A DNA stretch of 64,000 nt, from positions 2,329,167 through 2,393,166 of the forward strand of contig NZ_CH724131.1 of NCBI RefSeq assembly GCF_000152725.1, given 5' to 3'. The notes beneath the pieces were generated by a model. It had not been told where the DNA came from. It ran no database searches and was given only the letters and a program-made list of their open reading frames with translations. Below are positions 48,924 through 56,787 of this stretch, piece after piece (the first letter of the stretch is position 1; each line of letters opens with the position of its first letter). Made by a program: the position numbers and the translations under genes. Origin of the DNA: Pseudooceanicola batsensis HTCC2597 (GTDB taxonomy: Bacteria > Pseudomonadota > Alphaproteobacteria > Rhodobacterales > Rhodobacteraceae).

Positions 48924-49169
48924 TCAGGATCCCAGTTCTTCGGTCGAGGAGGCCGCCGCCTCTTCGTCCCGCAACCGGTGGAGATGCGCGATGTAATAAC
49001 GCATATGCGCGTTGTCGACGGTGCGCTGCGCTTCGGCCTTCCAGGCGTCGAAGGCCGAGGCATAGTCGGGAAAGATGCCGACGATGTGGATGTCATCGAC
49101 ATCCTTGAAGACGTTCTTGGTCGGGTCGACCAGTTCTCCGCCGAAGACAAGGTGCAGGCGCTGCGTCAT
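48924..49169 (-). CDS. DUF4170 domain-containing protein
   Basis: An 81-aa protein of the alphaproteobacterial DUF4170 family, with FGGELVDPTKNVFKDVDDIHIVGIFPDY and the AWKAEAQRTVDNAHMRYYIAHLHRL core. The family typically lies beside the lipid A/Kdo genes. Function is unknown. It is read in the same frame as waaA and ends in TGA two codons before the waaA TTG. Translation of waaA probably depends on it. Confidence 0.85.
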   Translation of the reverse strand: MTQRLHLVFGGELVDPTKNVFKDVDDIHIVGIFPDYASAFDAWKAEAQRTVDNAHMRYYIAHLHRLRDEEAAASSTEELGS

Positions 49170-49259
49170 GGAAGGACTCCTTCAGGCTGGCGGGACGTGC
49201 GGCGTTGTCCGGAAACTGCGGAATTTGGGCCGTGCCGTCAAGCGGCCCGCCGAGGCCGG

Positions 49260-50063
49260 TCAGGGGCCGACGCCGGCCACGCCGAGCGCGGTCAGGATCT
49301 CGGCATGCAGTCCGGGCCCGGCTGCCACCACACCGTCGACCTGCGGATGCGGGTTGTTGAAGCGCAGGCGCCCGCCGCGCCTGTCCGTCGTGACGGCGCC
49401 GGCCTCGCGCAGGATCAGCTCTCCGGCGGCAATGTCCCATTCCCAGCTGGCGCGCAGGGTCAGCATCGCATCGAAGCGGCCCTCGGCCACCAGCGACAGC
49501 CGGTAGGCCAGCGAGGGGCGGTAGTGCCGCGCCACCTCGGGCACGCCGCCGGGCCAGTGGCGGCTGTCATAGTTCGGTTTGGCCGCCAGCACCCGCGCGC
49601 CCGGCAGCCCGGACCGCGCGGAGACGCGGATCGGCCGGTCATTGAGAAAGGCCCCGCGCCCCTGCGCGGCCGAATAGAGCCGACCCTTGAGCGGCAGGTA
49701 GACCGCCGCCGCGATGACCGTTCCGCCCTCGGCGATCGCCAGCGAATGCGCCCAGGTGTCGTTGCCCTCGATAAAGCTCCGCGTGCCGTCGATGGGATCG
49801 ACGATGAAGACCCGCTCCCGCTCGTGGCGCTCCTGCGTGTCCTCGCTCTCTTCGCTCAGCCAGCCGTAATCCGGCCGCGCCGCCGTCAGCGAGGTTCGCA
49901 ACAGGTCGTCCACCGCCAGGTCGGCCTCGGTCACCGGACCCAGACCGCCCGACTTTTCCCATTTGCGCGCGGTCCGCCCGGTGTATTTGAGCGCGACCCG
50001 TCCGGCCGCCCGCGCCGCTTCGGTCAGCAGCGCCAGATCCCCCGCCGGGTCACTGCCCGGCAA
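49260..50063 (-). CDS. Inositol monophosphatase family protein, CysQ-like 3'(2'),5'-bisphosphate nucleotidase
   Basis: A 267-aa Mg2+-dependent phosphatase. Motif residues are Glu71/Glu72 (EES), Asp89-Pro-Ile-Asp92-Gly-Thr94 and WEWD with Asp210, all needed for metal binding. The family includes CysQ, inositol monophosphatase and fructose bisphosphatase; SIEGNDTW-like wording and the small size fit CysQ, which recycles PAP. The exact substrate is uncertain. It lies between DUF4170 and pmbA, overlapping pmbA by 14 bases. Confidence 0.85.
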   Translation of the reverse strand: MPGSDPAGDLALLTEAARAAGRVALKYTGRTARKWEKSGGLGPVTEADLAVDDLLRTSLTAARPDYGWLSEESEDTQERHERERVFIVDPIDGTRSFIEGNDTWAHSLAIAEGGTVIAAAVYLPLKGRLYSAAQGRGAFLNDRPIRVSARSGLPGARVLAAKPNYDSRHWPGGVPEVARHYRPSLAYRLSLVAEGRFDAMLTLRASWEWDIAAGELILREAGAVTTDRRGGRLRFNNPHPQVDGVVAAGPGLHAEILTALGVAGVGP

Positions 50064-51396
50064 TGGACATGTCCTCGATCAGGATCGACGGCACGACGTG
50101 GCTCAGATGCGTGCGGGCATCGTTGGCGGGGATGATCCGCGCCAGCATCTCGATCAGGTTCCCCGCGATCGTCCCCTCGGAGACGGGGTGCGAAATCGCC
50201 CCGTTCTCGACCCAGAAACCCGATGCGCCGCGCGAATAGTCGCCGGTGTTGGGATTGATCGTCGACCCGATCATCGAGGTCACCAGGAAGCCGGTGCCCA
50301 TCTGCGCGATCAGATCGTCCCGCGTCGCCGCGCCTTGCGTCAGCTCGACGTTCCAGCTTGCCGGTGAGGGGGGCGAGGACAGGCCGCGCGCCGCGTTCGC
50401 CGTCGGCGCCATGCCGAGCTTGCGCGCCGTGGCCAGATCGAGCGTCCAGCCCGTCAACACTCCGTCCTCGACGATGGCGCGCCGCGCGGTCCGCAATCCT
50501 TCGGCATCGAAGGGTCGCGATCCTGTGGCCCTGCGCCGGTGCGGGTCCTCGACCAGCGAAAGCCCCTCGGGCAGCACCCGGGTCTCCAGCCGGTCGCGCA
50601 GGAACGAGGCGCCACGCGCGACGGCCGAACCGTTCACGGCCGCCAGCAGGTGCCCGATCAGGCTCCCGCTGATCCGTTCGTCGAAGAGTACGGGATAGCG
50701 CCCGGTCTTCGGCTGCACGGGCCCCAGCCGTTCCACCGCCCGTTCGCCGGCGCGCCGGCCGATCTCTTCCGGCGTGCGAAGATCGGACTGATGGAGACGC
50801 ATGTCGCCGTCGCTGTCACGCTCCATCCCCGTACCGGTTCCGGCGATGGCGGTGCAGTGCAGCTGCCGGTGCGTCCGCGCGTAGCCGCCGGAAAAGCCGT
50901 TGGACGCCGCCAGGTAGACCCGGCTGCGACCATAGGCAGCGCCCGCCGACTGCACCTGCGACACGCCCGCAACCGCGAGCGCCGCCGCCTCGGCCGCCAG
51001 TGCGTCGCCCTGCAGGTCGTCAGGCGCCGGGTCCTCGGTCGGATCGGCCAGGTCCAGCGCCCCGGCGTCCCGCACCTCGCTCAGCTGATCGGGGCCGGCC
51101 AGGCCCACGAACGGGTCTTCCGGCGCGACACGGGCCATGGCGACGGCGCGCTCGGCCATCTCGCGCATGGCATCGGCCCGCAGATCCGAACTCGACACGC
51201 AGGCCTGACGCTGTCCGACGATGGCCCGCAGGCCGATCTCGACCCCTTCCGAGCGCTCCGCGTCTTCCAGTGTCTGCCCCCGCACCCCGATCGAGATGGA
51301 GGTGCCATCGCGCGCCATCGCATCGGCCTGGTCGGCGCCGGCGGCCCTGGCTGCGTCCAGCAGACGCGCCGTCAATTCCTCGAGCGTATCGGTCAT
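50050..51396 (-). CDS. pmbA: TldD/PmbA family protein, TldE type
   Basis: A 448-aa TldD/E-family protein. It lacks the HExxxH metal site of TldD and so is the TldE (PmbA) partner of a heterodimeric protease for microcin and ribosomally made peptides. The GGYARTHRQLHC, RGLSSPPSPASWNVELTQG and GDYSRGASGFWVENG segments are typical. The ATG at 51396 has AAGG five bases upstream. No tldD is in the window. Confidence 0.9.
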   Translation of the reverse strand: MTDTLEELTARLLDAARAAGADQADAMARDGTSISIGVRGQTLEDAERSEGVEIGLRAIVGQRQACVSSSDLRADAMREMAERAVAMARVAPEDPFVGLAGPDQLSEVRDAGALDLADPTEDPAPDDLQGDALAAEAAALAVAGVSQVQSAGAAYGRSRVYLAASNGFSGGYARTHRQLHCTAIAGTGTGMERDSDGDMRLHQSDLRTPEEIGRRAGERAVERLGPVQPKTGRYPVLFDERISGSLIGHLLAAVNGSAVARGASFLRDRLETRVLPEGLSLVEDPHRRRATGSRPFDAEGLRTARRAIVEDGVLTGWTLDLATARKLGMAPTANAARGLSSPPSPASWNVELTQGAATRDDLIAQMGTGFLVTSMIGSTINPNTGDYSRGASGFWVENGAISHPVSEGTIAGNLIEMLARIIPANDARTHLSHVVPSILIEDMSIAGQ

Positions 51397-51496
51397 TGCA
51401 CCTTTCCTTCGCGGCCATATCGACCTAGCCGCGAATGCCCCGTGGTACAAGGGCGCCCCCCGGTATCCCGGCCCGGCCCGCCTGCCCGAGCGGCGA

Positions 51497-53068
51497 TTAC
51501 TGCAGCGGAAACGGTGCGCCGTTGATCGTCAGGCTGCCCGTCGGCGAAAGCTCGATCTCGGCCGACAGATCGTCGGGTCCGCTTTCCTGCCGGCCCAGCT
51601 GCTGGATCATCGCGCCCGTCATCATCGCCTGCTGCATCGGAATGATGCCCAGCTGCCCCAGCGTACTCAGCAGCCCCGTCACACCGGTCAGCCGCAGGTT
51701 GGCCGTGCCGCCGAACGCCGGGAGGTCGGGGGCGAAGATGCTGCTCGAACTGTTGTCGATGTCGAAGGCGGCGCTGCCATCGATCGACGCTCCGGCGCCG
51801 CGCAGCCGCAGCGCGTCGAGGTTCAACCGTGTCACCTCGCCCGGCTGGCCCCCGGTCCGGTCCAGCGCCGACATCTCGGCCTCGTTCAGGATGTTCACGA
51901 AAAGCCGCGACTGACCGCTGATCGCCACCTCCACCGTCACCGGATCGTGCGGCAGGCCGTTGCTCGGATCCGCCATCATCCAGATGGCGTCCGGGATCGT
52001 GACGTCGGTCAGGGTGAGGGTCGCGCCGAAGGGCTGCTCCTCTTCGCCGGCCAGAAGCGGCAACTGGATCCCGAGGCCGATGGCGGCCGCCGTCGTGTCG
52101 ATCGGAAACGGCAACTCGCTGCCCGCGATCGAGAGCGAGAGGTCTTCGGTCAGCACGTCATAGGCCATTCCGGCGCTCGAGAGCGACAGGCTGAATCGCC
52201 CGCCCTCGCTGGAGGACACCAGACGCACCTGCTGCTTCGGATCCGAGAACTCGAACGAACCCTGGCCCGAATCGAAGCCGAAGTCGGCCGCGACCGCGTA
52301 ACCGTCCGCCACCGCCTCGTCGATGGCCAGCGGGTCCACCTCGTCGGGGATCACGCCCGAGGTCGACGAGGTCAGGCCGTTCAGCGTGCCCTGCCAGGTC
52401 AGGTCGCCCTGCTGCCCCGGATTGACCTCGGACAAGGCCACGTCATAGACGAACCGCGCGACTTCGAAGGACTGATCGACCCGCGTCTCGTCGTTTTCGA
52501 CCGCGATCCGGTTCCGGCCCGCGGCGTCCTCTAGCGTGACGGCGACCGTGCCGGGGATCGGGATATCGCCCTGCTCGCCCTCCACTTCCTCCAGAGACAC
52601 GACCGTGCGCGCGGCGGTATAGTCATAGGTGATGTCATCCACATCGCCCGAGGCGACGGTCCTCGCCCCGTCCGTCCGGATGTTGATGCGGGCCGAGAAA
52701 TCCTCGTCGCCCGGCCCGTCACCTGAAATCGAGACGGTCATGTCCTCGGGGATCTCGATGCCCACGGTACCGTCACCGAGATCCGTCAGCGCGATATCTC
52801 CGAAGGTCACGGCGACCGTTCCGCCCTTTCTCCCCGAGTCGGGATCGGCGGGCACATACATGGTCATCGCGAAATCCGGGATGCGAATGTTGCCGTTCTC
52901 GCGCACCGGCTCGGATTCCAGCGTATAGCCGAAAGCCGAGAGATACCCGGTCCACTGGGCCCAGACGTCCTCGGGCGTCACATCCGCGACAGCCGGCGAC
53001 GCGAACGCCGCGGACAGAGCCAGAACCGATCTCCGGGCCATGGCGGCTTTTGCAATTCTCGGCCTCAT
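51497..53068 (-). CDS. DUF2125 domain-containing secreted protein
   Basis: A 523-aa exported protein with a signal peptide (MRPRIAKAAMARRSVLALSAAFASPAVA, about 28 residues) followed by a long repetitive beta-rich region. It contains many acidic IS...G/D-rich strands and ends PTGSLTINGAPFPLQ, as DUF2125 proteins do. The family is found mostly in Rhodobacterales. Function is unknown; periplasmic or outer-membrane attachment is likely. It is alone on its strand. Confidence 0.8.
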   Translation of the reverse strand: MRPRIAKAAMARRSVLALSAAFASPAVADVTPEDVWAQWTGYLSAFGYTLESEPVRENGNIRIPDFAMTMYVPADPDSGRKGGTVAVTFGDIALTDLGDGTVGIEIPEDMTVSISGDGPGDEDFSARINIRTDGARTVASGDVDDITYDYTAARTVVSLEEVEGEQGDIPIPGTVAVTLEDAAGRNRIAVENDETRVDQSFEVARFVYDVALSEVNPGQQGDLTWQGTLNGLTSSTSGVIPDEVDPLAIDEAVADGYAVAADFGFDSGQGSFEFSDPKQQVRLVSSSEGGRFSLSLSSAGMAYDVLTEDLSLSIAGSELPFPIDTTAAAIGLGIQLPLLAGEEEQPFGATLTLTDVTIPDAIWMMADPSNGLPHDPVTVEVAISGQSRLFVNILNEAEMSALDRTGGQPGEVTRLNLDALRLRGAGASIDGSAAFDIDNSSSSIFAPDLPAFGGTANLRLTGVTGLLSTLGQLGIIPMQQAMMTGAMIQQLGRQESGPDDLSAEIELSPTGSLTINGAPFPLQ

Positions 53069-53143
53069 CTGCGAACGATCCTCTTCCGCGGGTTGATCGA
53101 CGCCAGAATCGAAGGTTGATCCGCGCGCGTCAAGTCACCCTGT

Positions 53144-53176
53144 CCTTTACCTTGACGTTAGAAGCCATTTACCAAC
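53144..53176 (+). promoter_or_regulatory. Candidate MerR-type promoter upstream of the SDR gene
   Basis: CCTTTACCTTGACGTTAGAAG (53144-53164) has the ACCTTGACGTT core of MerR-family operator/promoters. TTTACC (53146-53151) and TACCAA (53170-53175) would be 18 bases apart. The right half of the dyad is degenerate. In many proteobacteria such sites bind LiuR-type regulators of branched-chain and fatty acid breakdown, which would suit an SDR/crotonase pair; this is inference. Confidence 0.35.
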
Positions 53177-53202
53177 AGGCAAACGAGTCGAAAGGGGTCG
53201 AT

Positions 53203-53958
53203 ATGACGGATCTGACAGGCAAAGTCGCCATGATAACCGGGGCGAGCCGCGGGATCGGAGAGGCCGCGGCACGGGAATTCGCCGCAGCGGGCGCAAAAGT
53301 CGTGCTCGTCGCCCGCAGCGAGGACCGGATCGCCGAACTGGCCGGAGAGATCGGCAACTCCGCCGTCGCGGTGCCCTGCGACATCTCGCGCTACTGGGAG
53401 GTCGAGTCGGCCGTCAATGCCGCGCTTCAAGCCTTCGGCCGGCTCGACATCCTCGTCGGGAATGCCGGGGTGCTTCAGCCGATCACGCATCTGACCGAGG
53501 CCGATCCCGAGGCCTGGGGGCAGGTGATGGACGTCAATATCAAGGGCGTCTTCAACGGGATGCGCGCGGCGATTCCCGTGATGCAGGCCAAGGGCGGCGG
53601 CACCGTGATCACCGTATCCTCCGGCGCCGCGCACAGCCCGCTGGAAGGCTGGAGCGCCTACTGCACCTCCAAGGCCGGCGCTGCCATGCTGACCCGCGCC
53701 GCGCATCTCGAGAACGCCGGCAAGGGCCTCCGCGTCATGGGCCTGTCGCCGGGGACCGTCGCCACCCAGATGCAGCGCGACATCAAGGCCAGCGGGATCA
53801 ATCCGGTCAGCAAGCTGGACTGGGAGGATCACATCCCGCCCGAATGGCCCGCCAAGGCTCTGTTGTGGATGTGCGGGCCCGATGCGGACGACTACCTGGG
53901 CGAAGAGGTTTCGCTCCGCGACGAAGACATCCGCCGTCGTGTCGGGCTGATCGAATGA
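53203..53958 (+). CDS. Short-chain dehydrogenase/reductase family protein
   Basis: A 251-aa classical SDR. The cofactor motif is TGASRGIG (12-19), NAG is in VGNAGVLQP, and the catalytic Ser138/Ser139, Tyr152 and Lys156 are in VSSG and YCTSK. The start at 53203 has GGGG six bases upstream. It is translationally coupled to a crotonase-like gene (ATGA). The substrate is probably a 3-hydroxyacyl or alcohol group; unknown. Confidence 0.88.
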   Translation: MTDLTGKVAMITGASRGIGEAAAREFAAAGAKVVLVARSEDRIAELAGEIGNSAVAVPCDISRYWEVESAVNAALQAFGRLDILVGNAGVLQPITHLTEADPEAWGQVMDVNIKGVFNGMRAAIPVMQAKGGGTVITVSSGAAHSPLEGWSAYCTSKAGAAMLTRAAHLENAGKGLRVMGLSPGTVATQMQRDIKASGINPVSKLDWEDHIPPEWPAKALLWMCGPDADDYLGEEVSLRDEDIRRRVGLIE

Positions 53959-54563
53959 TCGACGTCAGCCGCGACGGCGGGCTCTGGACCGTCACGATCG
54001 ACCGGCAGGACAAGGCCAATTCCCTGACCGCCGACATGCTCGACGAGCTGGCCGAGACCTTCGAGGCCGCGCAAGAGGCCCGCGCCGTGATCCTGACCGG
54101 CCGCGGCAAGGTCTTTTCCGCGGGCGCGGATCTGGAAGAGGCCCGCGCCGGCCTTGCCACCTCTCCGGTCTGGGAACGGCTGTCGACCGCGATCGCCGCG
54201 CTGCCGGGGCTGTCCGTCGCCGCGCTGAACGGCACGCTGGCGGGCGGCGCCATGGGCATGGCCCTCGCCTGCGACATCCGGCTGGCCGTGCCCGGCGCGA
54301 AGGTCTTCTACCCCGTGATGAAGCTCGGGTTTCTGCCGCAGCCTTCGGACCCGGGTCGCATGGCCGCGCTGATCGGACCGGCCCGGACCCGGCTGATCCT
54401 CATGGGCGGACAGAAGATCGAGGCCCCCGAGGCGCTCGACTTCGGCCTGATCGACCGCATCGTCGAGCCGGAGACGTTGATGGAGACCGCCCGCGACATC
54501 TGTGCCGACACGCTGGCCGCCAAGCCGGACATCGCCAGCGCGATCAAGCAGATGTGCCGCTAA
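53955..54563 (+). CDS. Enoyl-CoA hydratase/isomerase family protein lacking both catalytic glutamates
   Basis: A 202-aa crotonase-fold protein, about 60 residues shorter than usual. The oxyanion region (SAGADLEEA, 55-63) and GTLAGGAMGMALACD are recognisable. In active hydratases the GGG-x-E glutamate is here Gly101 (AGGAMG) and the LPE glutamate is Val121 (YPVMKLG). The C-terminal helices are truncated. It therefore probably does not hydrate double bonds; it could be an isomerase, a dehalogenase-like or a non-enzymatic partner of the preceding SDR. The start overlaps the SDR stop (ATGA). Confidence 0.85.
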   Translation: MIDVSRDGGLWTVTIDRQDKANSLTADMLDELAETFEAAQEARAVILTGRGKVFSAGADLEEARAGLATSPVWERLSTAIAALPGLSVAALNGTLAGGAMGMALACDIRLAVPGAKVFYPVMKLGFLPQPSDPGRMAALIGPARTRLILMGGQKIEAPEALDFGLIDRIVEPETLMETARDICADTLAAKPDIASAIKQMCR

Positions 54564-54874
54564 CGCCTGCGCCGCCGGCCGGGCGTCTTCGAATGAAACC
54601 CCGGCGGCCGGCGGGCCACCCATGCCGCGAATTTCGCCAGCCGGGGATGCGCCCGCAGCTTCTCCGGTGTGTCGTAGTCGCGCGCCAGTTCGGCCTCGGT
54701 CAGCGTGGCATGGATTTCGTTGTGGCAGATCTGGTGCAGGCGCACCGTCGGCCCGTGCTTGCCGCCGCGCAACTTCGGCACGAGATGGTGCAGCGAGGAC
54801 CGCGCCTCGGGCGGGATCGGCCGCAGGCACAGCGGACAGATCGGATCACCGCTCATCTCTTGGTCGTTCGGCAT
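54560..54874 (-). CDS. HNH endonuclease
   Basis: A 104-aa single-domain HNH protein. The zinc-like CPLC pair (residues 15-18) and the core SLHHLVPKLRGGKHGPTVRLHQICHNEIHATLTE give the two histidines and asparagine/histidine of the HNH nuclease site. I use the ATG at 54874, with CAGGG eight bases upstream; the ATG at 54856 is the alternative. The neighbours give no context; such genes are often solitary. It meets the crotonase-like gene at a CTAA shared by both stops. Confidence 0.85.
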   Translation of the reverse strand: MPNDQEMSGDPICPLCLRPIPPEARSSLHHLVPKLRGGKHGPTVRLHQICHNEIHATLTEAELARDYDTPEKLRAHPRLAKFAAWVARRPPGFHSKTPGRRRRR

Positions 54875-54941
54875 GCCGCGAACCCTGCCACGCGCGTCGC
54901 CCCTTGTCATTCCCGTCGCCCCGGAGCAAGCAAGGCGGACC

Positions 54942-56117
54942 ATGGCGACCGGAGTGGTGATAGGAGGCGGCCCCGCCGGGCTGATGGCGGCGCAGGAAAT
55001 GTCCCGCGCCGGTCTCTCCGTCGTTCTTGCCGAAGCCAAGCCGAGCGTCGGACGCAAGCTGCTCATGGCCGGCAAGTCCGGACTGAACCTCACCAGGGAT
55101 GAAGCATTCGATCGGTTCCTCGGCGCCTACGAAGAGGCCGCCCCGCACCTGCGTCCCATGCTCGAGAGAATGGGGCCCGAGACGGTCCGCGCCTGGGCCG
55201 AGGCACTGGGGCAGGATCTCTTCACCGGCACGACCGGCCGCGTCTTCCCCCGCGCCATGAAGGCTTCGCCCCTGCTGCGCGCCTGGCTGGGCCAGCTGCG
55301 CGGAGGCGGGGTCGAAATACGCACGCGTTGTCGCTGGACCGGCTGGGATGGGGCCGGCCTGACCTTCGACACGCCCGGCGGTCCGACGACGCTGCACCCC
55401 GAGGTCTCCGTTCTGGCCCTGGGCGGCGCCAGCTGGGCGCGGCTCGGTTCGGACGGGGCCTGGGCGGAACATTTCGACATCGCGTCCTTCCGCCCCGCCA
55501 ATATCGGGATCGCCGTCGACTGGAGCGACCGCATGGCGCCCCAGTTCGGCCTGCCGCTCAAGGCGGTGGCCCTGACAGCCGGCGGCCGGTCGTCCCGCGG
55601 GGAGTGCGTCATCACCGCCCGCGGCCTCGAAGGGGCGGGGATCTATGCCCTCTCGCGAGAGCTTCGCGATCACGCGCCGCTCAGCCTGGACCTGACCCCG
55701 GACATCCCCCTCGACCGCCTGCGCCACAAGCTGGCGCGGCGGCGGCGTGGCGACAGCCTGGCGTCGCACCTCAGGCGCACCATCCGCCTCGATCCCGCGA
55801 AACGCGCCCTGCTGATGGAGTTCGGCCGCCCCCTGCCGGACGATCTCGCCCCCCTGCTCAAAGCCCTTCCGGTCCGCCACCACGGGGCGCTTCCGCTCGA
55901 CCAGGCGATCTCCACCGCCGGGGGTCTGCCCTTTCGGGCGCTGGACGAGACCCTCATGCTGCGCGACCGCCCCGGCACCTTCGCGGCCGGCGAGATGCTG
56001 GACTGGGAGGCGCCGACGGGCGGCTATCTCCTGACCGCCTGCCTCGCCACCGGACTATGGGCCGGACGGGCCGCCGCGCGCTACGCCGCCTCTTTCTCGG
56101 ACTCCACCGCACGCTGA
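54942..56117 (+). CDS. NAD(P)/FAD-dependent oxidoreductase (BaiN/RdsA-like flavoprotein)
   Basis: A 391-aa FAD protein of the HI0933-like group. The FAD-binding GGGPAGLMAAQEM (8-20) is followed by AKPSVGRKLLMAGKSGLNLT, VLALGGASWARLGSDG and the C-terminal GGLPFRALDETLMLRDRPGTFAAGEMLDWEAPTGGYLL, which is the second FAD motif. Members include BaiN; a role in ring reduction or tRNA/thiol chemistry is not settled. The ATG at 54942 has AAGG upstream. Its end overlaps the convergent GST gene by 37 bases. Confidence 0.9.
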   Translation: MATGVVIGGGPAGLMAAQEMSRAGLSVVLAEAKPSVGRKLLMAGKSGLNLTRDEAFDRFLGAYEEAAPHLRPMLERMGPETVRAWAEALGQDLFTGTTGRVFPRAMKASPLLRAWLGQLRGGGVEIRTRCRWTGWDGAGLTFDTPGGPTTLHPEVSVLALGGASWARLGSDGAWAEHFDIASFRPANIGIAVDWSDRMAPQFGLPLKAVALTAGGRSSRGECVITARGLEGAGIYALSRELRDHAPLSLDLTPDIPLDRLRHKLARRRRGDSLASHLRRTIRLDPAKRALLMEFGRPLPDDLAPLLKALPVRHHGALPLDQAISTAGGLPFRALDETLMLRDRPGTFAAGEMLDWEAPTGGYLLTACLATGLWAGRAAARYAASFSDSTAR

Positions 56118-56680
56118 AACGCCGGGCGGGCCTGCATCCGCTTGACATAATCCTGGAGCGCCTCGCTTTCGACAGCGAACTTCGCGCCCATTCCCCAGGT
56201 CAGCGTATGGGTCAGAAGGATGTCCGGCACGGTCATCTCGTCGCCCATCACGAAGGGGCCCCGGAACCGTTCGGCCACCGCCTTGGCGTTTCGCGCCCAT
56301 TCCCACTTGGCCGTGTCCTTGACCCCGGCGACCCGGCGCTCTTCCGGCAGGATGAACCCGTGCCGCGTGGCCGTCCAGATGATGCTTTCAAGATCGTCGA
56401 GCACGTGGAAGGTCAGCGCATCCTGCTTGGCGCGCGCGATGGTGCCGGCCTCTGCGGTCATCTTGCCGTGCCTGTCGGCCAGGTACGTCAGGATTGCCGC
56501 GCTGTCGGTGATCGCCTCGCCCTGGTCCAGAAGCACCGGCATCTTGCCCAGCCGGGAATGCTGGAGGATCTCCGGCGTGTGCTGCTTGGCCCGCACCCGT
56601 TCGTAGGGTTCGCCCAGCTCCTCGAGCATCCAAATCACCCGGAACGTGCGGTTCCGGGATGCGCCGATGACTGTGTACAT
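56081..56680 (-). CDS. Glutathione S-transferase family protein
   Basis: A 199-aa GST. The thioredoxin-fold N-terminus has a possible catalytic serine in GASRNRTFRVIWML, the cis-proline in GKMPVLL, and the glutathione-binding DSAAILTYLAD. The all-helical C-terminal domain follows (PDILLTHTL). GGAGG lies ten bases before the ATG at 56680. The substrate is unknown. It is downstream of dxs on the same strand and overlaps the convergent flavoprotein gene. Confidence 0.88.
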   Translation of the reverse strand: MYTVIGASRNRTFRVIWMLEELGEPYERVRAKQHTPEILQHSRLGKMPVLLDQGEAITDSAAILTYLADRHGKMTAEAGTIARAKQDALTFHVLDDLESIIWTATRHGFILPEERRVAGVKDTAKWEWARNAKAVAERFRGPFVMGDEMTVPDILLTHTLTWGMGAKFAVESEALQDYVKRMQARPAFQRAVESEKEAA

Positions 56681-56787
56681 TGTAATCCGTCCTCCCTCTG
56701 TCGCGCTCAGGTGACACGATTGCACCCGGCCCGTCCAGAGACCAACGTCGGCCGGCCCGCTCCGGGCGCGTCAGGCCGGGGGACCGC

